Of a DNA stretch of 64,000 bases, positions 53,138 to 61,947 are shown one piece after another. The notes under the pieces are model-generated. The model was not told the DNA's origin and searched no databases. It saw nothing but the letters and a program-made list of their open reading frames with translations. Position 1 is the first letter of the stretch. Each line of letters begins with the position of its first letter. Location: the NCBI GenBank assembly GCA_041859875.1, contig JBFLFY010000007.1, positions 15,312 through 79,311 of the forward strand, read 5' to 3'. Position numbers and translations under genes: made by a program. The stretch is from Thermocaproicibacter sp041859875. GTDB taxonomy: Bacteria; Bacillota; Clostridia; Oscillospirales; Acutalibacteraceae.

Positions 53138-53166
53138 TTGACTTTTCTTCTTTTGTGTATTATGCT
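53138..53166 (+). promoter_or_regulatory. Promoter of murA-walJ-rlmH
   Basis: TTGACT (53138-53143), 17-bp spacer, TATGCT (53161-53166), about 140 bp upstream of murA. The leader carries a 9-bp stem (TTTTATCTG / CAGATAAAA, 53229-53262) without a following T run. Confidence 0.6.
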
Positions 53167-53307
53167 TATCAAGAGTGCAAAATAATGACTGTGATTTATT
53201 TTGAAAATTCGATTGAAAATTAATTATCTTTTATCTGCGAAACACAAATATTTCAGATAAAATTGAAATAATAGTAGTGTTTGATTTTTAGATTGGAGCG
53301 TACCGCA

Positions 53308-54591
53308 TTGGATAAATTCGTTATTAGGGGCGGCAATCGCCTTACTGGAGAGGTATCTATCAGCGGCGCAAAAAATGCCGCGATTGCAATTATTCCTGCG
53401 ACTATACTTTCTGATGGAATTTGTCGGATTGAAAATGTACCAGATATAACAGATGTGAATGCTATTACGAAAATCCTTTACGACATGGGTGCAGGGGTTC
53501 GTACCATTAATAAGTCTACACTGGAAATTGATTCTTCAACGATTCATACTTATATTGCATCTGAAGAGTTGGCTCGGCGTATGAGGGGCTCATACTACCT
53601 GCTGGGTGCACTTCTCGGAAGGTTTCATCATGCCGTTGTAACAATGCCGGGCGGCTGTGATTTTGGCGTACGGCCAATCGACCAGCATTTAAAGGGCTTT
53701 GCTGCTCTGGGCGCAAAGCATCGCATTGAATCTGGCATGGTAGATGTTTTTGCCGACAAGCTGGTTGGCAGCAATATTTACCTTGATGTCGCTTCTGTAG
53801 GGGCTACAGCAAATATTATGCTGGCTGCTGTAAAAGCGGAAGGCGTTACAGTGATTGAGAACGCCGCTAAAGAGCCGCATATTGTTGACTTAGCAAATTT
53901 CTTGAATTCCATGGGTGTGGATATTCATGGGGCAGGCACAGATATTATTAAAATCTGTGGTGTTTCACATTTAAATGGAACAAATTATTCAATTATCCCT
54001 GACCAGATTGAAGCAGGAACCTATATGGTCGCTGCTGCTGCGACCAGTGGCGACGTTTTGATTAAAAATGTCATCCCGAAACATCTTGAGTCAATTTCAG
54101 CAAAATTGGAAGAGATGGGGGTTGACTTGGAAGAGTACGACGATTCTATTCGTGTTAAGCGCACCGGCAAACTTAATAAGTGCAATATCAAAACAATGCC
54201 ACACCCCGGCTTCCCAACGGATATGCAGCCACAGATTGCCGTTTTGCTTTCTTTGGCAGAAGGGACAAGTATCATTAACGAAAGTGTTTGGGATAACCGC
54301 TTCCGTTATGTTGAAGAGCTAAAGAGAATGGGTGCACAAATTTCAGTAGATGGAAAGCTAGCCGTTATTGAAGGTGTGGATCATTTGGATGCCGCGCCTG
54401 TGAAGGCAACGGATCTTCGTGCAGGTGCAGCACTTGTTATCGCCGGGCTTTGTGCAAACGGTGTGACCCAAATTGAGAATATACAGCAAATTGAGCGCGG
54501 ATATGAAAACATTGAAGAAAAGCTTCAAAAACTCGGCGCCGATATGCGCCGTATTCATATTCCTGAACCAGAAGCAGCTCAAGCTATCTGA
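53308..54591 (+). CDS. murA: UDP-N-acetylglucosamine 1-carboxyvinyltransferase
   Basis: The 427-residue EPSP-synthase-fold enzyme adds enolpyruvate to UDP-GlcNAc, the first committed peptidoglycan step. It has GAKNAAIAIIPA (N-terminal Lys in GAKNAA) and the fosfomycin-target Cys117 in MPGGCDFGVRPIDQHLKGF. The DFGV sequence after Cys is less usual than the IGSR-type. The start is a TTG at 53308 with TTGGAG nine bases upstream, giving the standard DKFVIRGGNRLTGEV start. Confidence 0.96.
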   Translation: MDKFVIRGGNRLTGEVSISGAKNAAIAIIPATILSDGICRIENVPDITDVNAITKILYDMGAGVRTINKSTLEIDSSTIHTYIASEELARRMRGSYYLLGALLGRFHHAVVTMPGGCDFGVRPIDQHLKGFAALGAKHRIESGMVDVFADKLVGSNIYLDVASVGATANIMLAAVKAEGVTVIENAAKEPHIVDLANFLNSMGVDIHGAGTDIIKICGVSHLNGTNYSIIPDQIEAGTYMVAAAATSGDVLIKNVIPKHLESISAKLEEMGVDLEEYDDSIRVKRTGKLNKCNIKTMPHPGFPTDMQPQIAVLLSLAEGTSIINESVWDNRFRYVEELKRMGAQISVDGKLAVIEGVDHLDAAPVKATDLRAGAALVIAGLCANGVTQIENIQQIERGYENIEEKLQKLGADMRRIHIPEPEAAQAI

Positions 54592-54653
54592 TTAAAAGTG
54601 AAAAAGGGGGTTGGCTGTCTGCCAGCCTTTTTTGTTGCGGGGGAAATTAATAC

Positions 54654-55448
54654 ATGGCGAGGTTTTGTCCGCTTTTCAGCGGCAGCAGCGGTAACAGCTA
54701 TTACATAGGTTCTGCAAAAGAAGGCATCTTGATCGATGTTGGCCGGTCGGCCAAACAAATTACCGGCATGCTTCAAAATTGTGGAATAGAGCTTTCTGCG
54801 GTTCGTGCAATTTTTATAACACATGAGCATTCCGATCATGTTTCCGGCCTTCGGGTTTTTGCATCTCGAAATCATATTCCGGTTTATGCTTCGGAAGGTA
54901 CGGTTTCAGCATTGACAACGATGAAATGCCTGAATGAAAAAATTGAATATCATACCGTACCGGCATCCGGTATGGAAGCGGCTGGCATGAAAATTAAGCC
55001 TTTTCCGCTCTCTCATGATGCGGCTGAATGTGTCGGGTACCGAATAGAAACGGAAGATGACCGGAAAATTTCGCTTTCAACTGACCTTGGTATCCTTTCC
55101 GATGATGTTCGGCAAAACCTTTCCGGTTCTGATATGGTGGTTCTCGAGTCAAACCATGATGTTGGAATGCTCTGCAATGGGCCATATCCATATCCTTTGA
55201 AACGCCGGATTCTGTCTTCCAAGGGACATCTTTCAAATGCCGACTGTTCTGCGGAGTTAAGCGGCTTTGTGAAACAAGGTTCAACAAGGTTTGTGTTAGT
55301 TCATCTAAGCAAAGAGAACAACACACCCGATTTGGCATACCAGACTTCGCTATGTTCCTTGCAAATGGCTGGGATGAAGCAGGGAAAAGACTTTGAGCTT
55401 TACGTTGCACCACGAGATAATTTGGAAGGCAGGACAATTATTTTTTAA
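54654..55448 (+). CDS. walJ: WalJ/YycJ-type metallo-beta-lactamase-fold hydrolase
   Basis: The 264-residue protein starts FCPLFSGSSGNSYYIGSAKE, typical of YycJ/VicX, with the metal motif THEHSDHVSGL (about residues 57-67) and LESNHDVGML. YycJ has 5'-exonuclease activity and affects cell-wall/DNA metabolism in some Firmicutes, where it lies with WalRK and RlmH; here it lies between murA and rlmH with no WalRK genes. Confidence 0.9.
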   Translation: MARFCPLFSGSSGNSYYIGSAKEGILIDVGRSAKQITGMLQNCGIELSAVRAIFITHEHSDHVSGLRVFASRNHIPVYASEGTVSALTTMKCLNEKIEYHTVPASGMEAAGMKIKPFPLSHDAAECVGYRIETEDDRKISLSTDLGILSDDVRQNLSGSDMVVLESNHDVGMLCNGPYPYPLKRRILSSKGHLSNADCSAELSGFVKQGSTRFVLVHLSKENNTPDLAYQTSLCSLQMAGMKQGKDFELYVAPRDNLEGRTIIF

Positions 55449-55449
55449 T

Positions 55450-55929
55450 ATGATAAAAGTCAGCATCCTCTGTGTTGGAAAATTAAAAGAATCGTACTGG
55501 CGTTCCGCCTGCAGTGAATATGAAAAGCGGATGAGCCCCTTTTGTAAATTTACGATTCATGAAGTCCCGGAATGCCGTTTGCCGGAAAATCCTTCAGAAG
55601 CGCAGATTGCCATTGCCTTAGATAAGGAAGGTTCGGCACTTTTGAGCAGCGCAAAAGGTTCTTCAATCTTGGCACTTTGTATTGAGGGAAAAGAGCTTTC
55701 TTCCGTACAGCTTGCGCAGAAAATAGGAGACTATGCCGTACATGGCTGCGGAGCTCTAAGTTTCCTGATTGGAAGTTCGTTTGGTCTGAGCGATGAAGTA
55801 AAGCAAAAAGCAGATTTTAAACTTTCTATATCGCCAATGACATTTCCACATCAGTTGGCTAGGGTAATGCTCTGCGAGCAAATATACCGTTCTTTTGAAA
55901 TTATTCATCATGGCAAATACCATAAATAA
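55450..55929 (+). CDS. rlmH: 23S rRNA (pseudouridine1915-N3)-methyltransferase RlmH
   Basis: The 159-residue SPOUT methyltransferase starts MIKVSILCVGKLKESYWRSA and has the knot motif FLIGSSFGLSDEVK and the C-terminal HQLARVMLCEQIYRSFEI. It methylates m3-Psi1915 of the assembled ribosome. No clear ribosome site is next to the ATG, which lies one base after the walJ stop, so coupling is likely. Confidence 0.95.
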   Translation: MIKVSILCVGKLKESYWRSACSEYEKRMSPFCKFTIHEVPECRLPENPSEAQIAIALDKEGSALLSSAKGSSILALCIEGKELSSVQLAQKIGDYAVHGCGALSFLIGSSFGLSDEVKQKADFKLSISPMTFPHQLARVMLCEQIYRSFEIIHHGKYHK

Positions 55930-55966
55930 ATGGAGGCACCGCTTTCAAAACGGTACCTCCATTTAT
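55928..55966. terminator. Terminator between rlmH and the ACT gene
   Basis: AAATGGAGGcACCG and CGGTaCCTCCATTT form a 13-bp stem with one mismatch, with an AT-rich T tract on either strand. It separates convergent genes. Confidence 0.85.
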
Positions 55967-55972
55967 TTTGTC

Positions 55973-56434
55973 TTACTGGTCAAAACGTCCTTTAACGGCT
56001 TTCATTGTTTCCGTAAAGTCTGCGGCAGTTACCAAAAGTGAAATGTCAACTTCCGATGTTGTAATAATCCGAATATCTGAAGAAGCTGCAGAAGCAGCCA
56101 GAAAGACCTGTGCCGCAACGCCAGGTGCATTTTTCATATTTGGGTCATAAACAGAAATTTTGCAGTTTCCGCTGCTAACGACAGCTTTTACATTCGTTTT
56201 TTCATGAAGCTCTGATGTAAAGCCAAGTATCTTGTCAAGGTCATTATCAAAGATAGTAAAGGAAATAGAGGTCGATGTCCCCTGTGTCGGAGCGAGCGAA
56301 ATCATGTCAACGTCAACGCCGAGCTGACTGATTTTCTGAAAGACTTTTCCTACAAAGTCAAGTTCCGACGGGCAGTTTTGCAGGGTTATCAGCGTAATGT
56401 CGTTCTCTGCGGTAATCTGTGTGGAGAGATCCAT
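55973..56434 (-). CDS. Orphan double-ACT protein resembling the aspartokinase regulatory domain
   Basis: The 153-residue protein consists of two ACT repeats in the order and sequence style of the aspartokinase C-terminus: NDITLITLQNCPSELDFVGK and VDMISLAPTQGTSTSISFTI, then GVAAQVFLAASAASSDIRII and TTSEVDISLLV. No kinase domain is encoded here. In Bacillus, the aspartokinase beta subunit is produced from an internal start. This may be an equivalent, separate gene. It is the last gene of the lysine-riboswitch operon, with AGGAGG eight bases before its ATG. Confidence 0.75.
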   Translation of the reverse strand: MDLSTQITAENDITLITLQNCPSELDFVGKVFQKISQLGVDVDMISLAPTQGTSTSISFTIFDNDLDKILGFTSELHEKTNVKAVVSSGNCKISVYDPNMKNAPGVAAQVFLAASAASSDIRIITTSEVDISLLVTAADFTETMKAVKGRFDQ

Positions 56435-56446
56435 TAGAAACGCCTC

Positions 56447-57199
56447 CTAATTCAGCATGTCTGACATGCTGTAAAGTCCATTTGCTTTACTCTTTAAAAA
56501 CTCGGCTGCATGCAAAGCGCCGAGTGCAAAAATATCCCTAGACTGTGCGCTATGGGAAAGGGTAATTACTTCCTGAGGTCCGGCGAAAATGACTTCATGC
56601 TCACCAACGATTGTACCGCCGCGAATGGAATGGATACCAATTTCGGAATGTTCACGCGGCTTTCTCTGAGAATGGCGGTCATAGACATAATGCATATTCT
56701 GACCTAAAGCAGACGAGATACCATCAGCAATCATTAAGGCTGTGCCACTTGGCGCATCGAGTTTATGGTTGTGGTGCTTTTCGACAATTTCAATATCGAA
56801 AGTGTTGCCGAGGACTTTTGCCGCCTTTTTTGCAAGCTCAATCAGCAGATTTACACCGAGGGACATATTACCGGAATAAAAGATTGCAGTTTCCGCTGAG
56901 GCTTTCTTCAGTTCTTTAACCTGGTCTTCCGAATATCCGGTAGTGCATAGCACAAGCGGCATTTTGGCCTTAATTCCGTAGGCAAGAAGGGAAGAGAGCA
57001 AAGAAGGATTCGAAAAGTCAATCAATGCGTCCGCTTTCTCAGTTATTTCGCTGGGGCTGTGATAAACCGGAAATGCTGTTTTCGAGCCTGCATTCAGGTC
57101 TACCCCTGCTGTAATGTTATACTGCGATCCTTGGGCGGCACAGGATACCACGGTATGCCCCATAGAACCGCCGCAGCCACTCAGAATAATATTTGTCAT
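56447..57199 (-). CDS. dapB: 4-hydroxy-tetrahydrodipicolinate reductase
   Basis: The 250-residue enzyme has the NAD(P)-binding GCGGSMGHTVVSCA near the N-terminus, and the DapB catalytic motif EKHHNHKLDAPSGTAL. It reduces HTPA to tetrahydrodipicolinate in DAP and lysine synthesis. It is 29 bp after dapA and 12 bp before the ACT gene. Confidence 0.96.
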   Translation of the reverse strand: MTNIILSGCGGSMGHTVVSCAAQGSQYNITAGVDLNAGSKTAFPVYHSPSEITEKADALIDFSNPSLLSSLLAYGIKAKMPLVLCTTGYSEDQVKELKKASAETAIFYSGNMSLGVNLLIELAKKAAKVLGNTFDIEIVEKHHNHKLDAPSGTALMIADGISSALGQNMHYVYDRHSQRKPREHSEIGIHSIRGGTIVGEHEVIFAGPQEVITLSHSAQSRDIFALGALHAAEFLKSKANGLYSMSDMLN

Positions 57200-57228
57200 T
57201 TCTTTTTGACTTCCTTTTTTGCTTTACT

Positions 57229-58119
57229 TTAGCCAAGCAGACCGTACTTTTCCAGAGTGCAGTGCAAAAACTTTTCATTTTCTTCGCTGATTTCAGTCAG
57301 CGGAAGCCGGCAGCTGCCGCATTTCCACCCGGACATATTCAGCGCGGCCTTCACGGGCATAGGATTTACATCTACAAACAAAGCATTCATTAAATCAAGA
57401 TATTTTAGAAAAATCCTGCGGCTTTCCTCTGTATTCCCTTGGAAATACTGGCTGCAGATTTCACTCATAGCTTTTGGAACCAAATTTGCGGTGGTTGAAA
57501 CGACGCCTTTCCCTCCAATCGAAAGGATTGGGAGCGTCAGATTGTCTTCGCCAGAGTAAACTGTAAAGTTATCGCCGCAAAGTTCAACTGTTTTTGCTGC
57601 AGCAGCCAAGTCACCATTTGCTTCTTTTGTCCCAACAATATTTGGATGCTTGGAAAGCTCGAGGTATGTTTGAGGTTTAATATTGCATCCGGTTCTCGAA
57701 GGAATGTTGTAGGTGATAATCGGAAGATCTACACGGTCGGCAATATATGTAAAGTGTTTTACAAACCCAACCTGCGAGGTCTTATTATAATAAGGCGTAA
57801 TGATTAAAAGTGCATCAGCTCCGATTTGTTGCATTTCCAGCGAAAGCTCTGCTGCGGTTTTTGTATTATTGCTGCCCGCGCTCGCAATCACAGGGATCTT
57901 TTTATTCACCCGTTTTACAATGTACTCAATGACCCGGCAATGCTCCTCATGTGTAAGGGTAGGGGATTCACCGGTTGTAGCGCAGGCTACTATGGCACTC
58001 GTTTCGTTTTTCAGATGAAAATCAACCAGTTTCCCAAGTGTATCATAATTTACGGAACCATCCGGGTTCATCGGCGTTACTAAAGCAACGGCTGAACCTG
58101 TAAAAACGGTTTTTTTCAT
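57229..58119 (-). CDS. dapA: 4-hydroxy-tetrahydrodipicolinate synthase
   Basis: The 296-residue TIM-barrel lyase condenses pyruvate and aspartate semialdehyde. It has the catalytic Tyr in ITYNIPSRTGCNI and the Schiff-base Lys in GTKEANGDL, plus ATTGESPTLTHEEH. It is directly downstream of asd, with GGGAGG eleven bases before the ATG. The source of its second substrate is in doubt because asd is interrupted. Confidence 0.96.
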   Translation of the reverse strand: MKKTVFTGSAVALVTPMNPDGSVNYDTLGKLVDFHLKNETSAIVACATTGESPTLTHEEHCRVIEYIVKRVNKKIPVIASAGSNNTKTAAELSLEMQQIGADALLIITPYYNKTSQVGFVKHFTYIADRVDLPIITYNIPSRTGCNIKPQTYLELSKHPNIVGTKEANGDLAAAAKTVELCGDNFTVYSGEDNLTLPILSIGGKGVVSTTANLVPKAMSEICSQYFQGNTEESRRIFLKYLDLMNALFVDVNPMPVKAALNMSGWKCGSCRLPLTEISEENEKFLHCTLEKYGLLG

Positions 58120-58182
58120 GCTGCAGTAATCCTCCCGGCTCTATTAAAGCCCGTTCTCTCAGAGTAATATGTTTTCAAGCCT

Positions 58183-59262
58183 TCAGCCCATATATCCTTT
58201 TGCACAAAGAAGTTCTGCAAGCAGAACTCCGCCGCCAGCTGCCCCGCGAAGTGTATTGTGAGAAAGACTGACAAACTTATAATCATACTGACTGTCTGGG
58301 CGAAGCCTGCCAATGGAAACAGCCATACCATTTTCAAGGTTGCGGTCAAGCCTAGTCTGTGGCCTGTCGTCTTCACGGAAGTAATGCAGAAAATGCTTTG
58401 GTGCGCTCGGCAGATTTTATTTCTGTGGCTCACCGATGTAATTTTCCCACCTTGCTATAATTTCATCCATCGAAATCTTTTTCTGCATGGAGACAAACAC
58501 AGCAGCCGTATGGCCGTCAGAAACCGGAACGCGAAGGCACTGTGTGGTAATATCCGGCGCTGTGGCGTTCACAATAACACCATTTTCAAGGCGTCCCCAT
58601 ACTTTCAACGGCTCGTTTTCCGATTTCCCCTCTTCACCGCCGATAAATGGGATAACATTATCAACAATTTCAGGCCAGGACTCAAATGTTTTCCCCGCTC
58701 CGGAGATGGCTTGGTAAGTACAGGCAAGCACTTTTGTCACACCAAGATCCAGCAGGGGAGTAATAGCGGGAACATAGCTCTGAATGGAGCAATTTGACTT
58801 GGCCGCAATGAATCCGCGCTTTGTACCGAGCCTTTTGCGCTGTGCCAAAATTGCTTCTGCATGCTCCGGGTTAATTTCCGGGATAATCATCGGGACATCC
58901 GGGATGCCACGGTTGGCACTGTTGTTCGAGATGACGGGGCACTCGGCTTTTGCATAGGATTCCTCCAGTTCTTTCGTCTTCTGTTTATCCATATTAACGG
59001 CGCAGAAAACGAAGTCAACGGAATCCGCAATTTTCTGCCTGTCTTTTTCAGCATCCAGCATGGTCATATGCTTCATGCTTTCCGGAACCGGCACTGCCAT
59101 TTTCCAGCGACCATTTACAGCTTCTTCATACGATTTTCCTGCTGAGCGGGAGCTTGCCGCAAGCGCCTCAACGTGAAACCATGGATGATTTTCCAGCAGG
59201 GTGGCAAATCTCTGCCCAACCATCCCTGTAGCGCCGATAATACCAACTTTATACTGCTTCAT
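58183..59262 (-). pseudogene. asd: Aspartate-semialdehyde dehydrogenase interrupted by an in-frame TAA
   Basis: From ATG 59262 (AGGAGG seven bases upstream) the frame encodes the archaeal/fungal-type ASADH: YKVGIIGATGMVGQRFATLL, catalytic Cys in AAKSNCSIQSYV and His in RVPVSDGHTAAVF. It meets TAA at 58417-58419, after YIGEPQK. Directly past it, in the same frame, come 77 codons with the expected C-terminus (LPSAPKHFLHYFREDDRPQT, SLSHNTLRGAAGGGVLLAEL) ending in a TGA at 58183. Leu (TTA) would fit there, so one T-to-A change is the simplest cause. Without the nicotinamide-binding C-terminus, the 281-residue product is likely inactive. The enzyme is normally needed for DAP, lysine, threonine and methionine. 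Confidence 0.9.
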
Positions 59263-59317
59263 CATGGACCCTCCTGTTTGGTTCCAAAGTTTTCTGCGCG
59301 AAAAGCATTTCAAGAAA

Positions 59318-59345
59318 ATAAAAAAACCGGTTATACAACCGGTCA
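59318..59345 (-). terminator. Expression-platform terminator of the lysine riboswitch
   Basis: On the minus strand ACCGGTTGTATAACCGGT is followed by seven Ts, between the riboswitch aptamer and asd. Confidence 0.85.
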
Positions 59346-59403
59346 TCATTTTATATGGATTTCAAAAACCGAAAAATCCAGCCTGAACCATCATTCTTCG
59401 GTT

Positions 59404-59571
59404 TTGATAGCGCTCCATCAAAGTGATGACAGTTGAAATGCTGTTTGCACCACAACCAGGCAAACACGATTCCGACAAACCTGCTTCCTTCGGCGGGAAT
59501 CCCTTTTACAGTCGTTCATCGGCTTGTCGGAGCCTTGCGACAGTTACTCATCAAACCCGCGCCTCTATCAA
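59404..59571 (-). promoter_or_regulatory. Lysine riboswitch
   Basis: On the minus strand the P1 helix (TTGATAG at 59571-59565 with CTATCAA at 59410-59404) encloses the L-box core: GATAGAGGCGCG, GATGAGTAACTGTC, AAAAGGGATTCCCGCCGAAG and CTGGTTGTG-type elements. These match the Rfam lysine aptamer. A terminator follows, so high lysine should end transcription before asd-dapA-dapB-ACT. The 59263-59689 gap holds this element and the overlapping divergent promoters; no gene is seen. Confidence 0.92.
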
Positions 59572-59589
59572 TCTATACAGATTGAAAAT

Positions 59590-59619
59590 ATAATACCATG
59601 TATTGCTATTGATTGTCAA
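59590..59619 (-). promoter_or_regulatory. Promoter of the asd-dapAB operon
   Basis: On the minus strand TTGACA (59614-59619), 18-bp spacer, TATTAT (59590-59595), 19 bp before the riboswitch P1. Confidence 0.65.
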
Positions 59620-59631
59620 ACAATTTATAAT
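59603..59631 (+). promoter_or_regulatory. Promoter of queA-tgt
   Basis: TTGCTA (59603-59608), 17-bp spacer, TATAAT (59626-59631). It overlaps the divergent asd promoter by about 17 bp, so both cannot easily be occupied together. Confidence 0.6.
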
Positions 59632-59689
59632 AGTCATCGGGTATTTTTACAAATTTTTAATATTAGGAACCAAAGTAGGAGACGAAAAA

Positions 59690-60736
59690 ATGGAACTAGA
59701 CTTGAAAAACATGAAGACCAGCGACTTTTATTATGACCTGCCGGAAGAGCTGATTGCTCAAACACCGGCGGAACCGCGTGACTCAGCCAGGCTTCTGACT
59801 CTAAGCAAAGAAACCGGTGAAATTTCGCATAAGCACTTTCGCGATATATTAGATTGCTTGAACCCAAATGACTGCCTCGTTTTGAACGATTCCCGTGTTC
59901 TTCCCGCACGCCTTTACGGTACAAAAGAGGGCACGGGTGCAAAGGTAGAATTTTTACTTTTAAATCACAAGGAAGGCGATGTCTGGGAAGTGCTGACCGG
60001 CCCGGGACGCCGTGCAACACCTGGGACGCACTTTGTATTTGGGAACGGAGAATTGAAAGCAGAAGTCCTCGATGTCATTGATGATGGCAACCGTCTTGCA
60101 AAGTTCACCTATGACGGTAACTTTTACGAAATATTGGATAAAATCGGCCAAATGCCGCTTCCGCATTATATTAAGACAAAACTGACGGACAATGAAGAGT
60201 ATCAAACGGTCTATTCCAAAGAAGTCGGTTCTGCAGCGGCCCCGACAGCAGGTTTGCATTTTACCCCGGAACTGCTGGAAAAAGTTAAGCAGAAAGGCGT
60301 TAAGCTGGCATTTATTACGCTGCACGTTGGTCTTGGTACATTCCGCCCGGTCACCGCTGAAAAAATTACAGACCATAAAATGCATTCTGAACATTATTAT
60401 ATGCCGCAGAAAGCTGCCGACATTATTAATGAAACCAAGAAAAATGGCGGCCGGGTTATCTGCGTTGGCACAACAAGCTGCCGTACTCTCGAAAGCGTAG
60501 CTGCAAAAGAAGGCTGTGTAAAGGAAAGCGCCGGTTGGACGGACATTTTCATTTACCCGGGCTTTCAGTTTAAAGCCATGGATGGTCTGATTACAAACTT
60601 CCATTTGCCAGAAAGCACACTCATTATGCTTGTGTCTGCTCTGGCCGGATACGACCATATTATGAATGCTTACCGGATTGCCGTACAAGAAAAATATCGC
60701 TTCTTCAGTTTCGGCGATGCGATGTTTATTTACTGA
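59690..60736 (+). CDS. queA: S-adenosylmethionine:tRNA ribosyltransferase-isomerase QueA
   Basis: The 348-residue enzyme adds the cyclopentene ring to preQ1 in tRNA to make epoxyqueuosine. It has FYYDLPEELIAQTPAEPRDS at the start, TAGLHFTPELLEKVKQKGVK, HVGLGTFRPV and TNFHLPESTLIMLVSALAG. The ATG at 59690 has AGGAGA seven bases upstream. tgt follows 16 bp downstream, the usual queuosine pair. Confidence 0.97.
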   Translation: MELDLKNMKTSDFYYDLPEELIAQTPAEPRDSARLLTLSKETGEISHKHFRDILDCLNPNDCLVLNDSRVLPARLYGTKEGTGAKVEFLLLNHKEGDVWEVLTGPGRRATPGTHFVFGNGELKAEVLDVIDDGNRLAKFTYDGNFYEILDKIGQMPLPHYIKTKLTDNEEYQTVYSKEVGSAAAPTAGLHFTPELLEKVKQKGVKLAFITLHVGLGTFRPVTAEKITDHKMHSEHYYMPQKAADIINETKKNGGRVICVGTTSCRTLESVAAKEGCVKESAGWTDIFIYPGFQFKAMDGLITNFHLPESTLIMLVSALAGYDHIMNAYRIAVQEKYRFFSFGDAMFIY

Positions 60737-60752
60737 CGGAAGCGGTGGATGA

Positions 60753-61883
60753 ATGTTTCGACTAATTAAAACAGAAGGTGCGGCCCGGCGCGGCGAGCTG
60801 ATTACTCCGCATGGCACGGTTCAGACGCCAGCTTTTATGAACGTAGCAACCTGTGGAGCCATAAAGGGCGCCGTTTCCGCTCTTGACTTGAAAAATCTGA
60901 AATGTCAGGTTCAGCTATGCAACACCTATCACCTTCATCTTCGTCCGGGAGATGAAACCGTTCGCACACTTGGCGGCCTGCAGAAGTTTACAAAGTGGGA
61001 CGGCCCAATCTTGACTGACAGTGGCGGCTTTCAGGTATTTTCGCTTGCCAAGCTGCGCAATATAACAGAAAAGGGCGTTACCTTTGCTTCCCATATTGAC
61101 GGGCACAGAATTTTCATGGGCCCAGAAGAAAGCATGCAAATCCAGTCAAATCTTGCCTCTACCATTGCCATGGCCTTCGATGAGTGCGTGAAAAACCCGG
61201 CTGAATATGATTATGCAAAAGCTTCCTGTGAAAGAACAGTGCGCTGGTTATACCGTTCCAAAGCTGAAATGGACCGGCTGAATTCCCTTCCGGATACCAT
61301 TAACCCGAAACAGATGCTTTTCGGAATTAACCAGGGAAGCACTTATGAAGACCTGCGTGTGGAATGTATGAAACAGATCCGTAAGCTGGACCTTGACGGT
61401 TATGCCATTGGCGGCTTAGCTGTGGGGGAAAGCGCAGAATCGATGTACCATATTATAGAAACCGTTGAGCCTGAAATGCCAAAAGATAAACCACGCTACC
61501 TAATGGGCGTTGGGACACCGGTTAATATTTTGGAGTCCGTAAAGCGCGGCGTTGATATGTTCGACTGTGTTATGCCATCTCGAAATGCCCGTCACGGTCA
61601 TGTTTTCACATGGTCGGGATGCCGGAATATGTTCAATGCAAAATACAAGCTTGACGAGCTTCCGCTTGACACAGAATGCGATTGCCCAACCTGCCAGAAT
61701 TTCAGCAGAGCATATATTCATCATCTTTTCAAAAGCAGTGAAATGCTGGGCATGCGCCTTTGCGTTATGCACAACATTTACTTTTACAATTCACTTCTTG
61801 AAAAGATTCGTCAGGCCTTGGATGAAAACAGGTATTCAGACTTTTACAATGAGCAGATTTTAAAAATCGGCCAAAGGATTTAA
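60753..61883 (+). CDS. tgt: tRNA-guanine transglycosylase
   Basis: The 376-residue TIM-barrel enzyme exchanges G34 for preQ1 in tRNAs with GUN anticodons. It has ILTDSGGFQVFSLAK (catalytic Asp), FDCVMPSRNARHG (nucleophile Asp), and the zinc site CDCPTCQNFSRAYIHHLF. Full length. It is followed by yajC after 64 bp, a widely conserved order. Confidence 0.97.
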   Translation: MFRLIKTEGAARRGELITPHGTVQTPAFMNVATCGAIKGAVSALDLKNLKCQVQLCNTYHLHLRPGDETVRTLGGLQKFTKWDGPILTDSGGFQVFSLAKLRNITEKGVTFASHIDGHRIFMGPEESMQIQSNLASTIAMAFDECVKNPAEYDYAKASCERTVRWLYRSKAEMDRLNSLPDTINPKQMLFGINQGSTYEDLRVECMKQIRKLDLDGYAIGGLAVGESAESMYHIIETVEPEMPKDKPRYLMGVGTPVNILESVKRGVDMFDCVMPSRNARHGHVFTWSGCRNMFNAKYKLDELPLDTECDCPTCQNFSRAYIHHLFKSSEMLGMRLCVMHNIYFYNSLLEKIRQALDENRYSDFYNEQILKIGQRI

Positions 61884-61947
61884 TATCTTCTTGAAAGAAG
61901 AGCAGATTATTGGTATAATCTAAATATTATTACGGAGGTGCAACAGA

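Noticed and set aside
58410..58425. TAA recoding or an alternative genetic code at asd
   Set aside because: TAA ends several intact genes in this window (for example tsaE, the subunit G/H-like gene, ilvE-region genes), so it is a normal stop here.
58116..58433. A 105-codon frame overlapping the asd C-terminal region
   Set aside because: It is in another frame; the asd frame itself continues with the conserved C-terminus.
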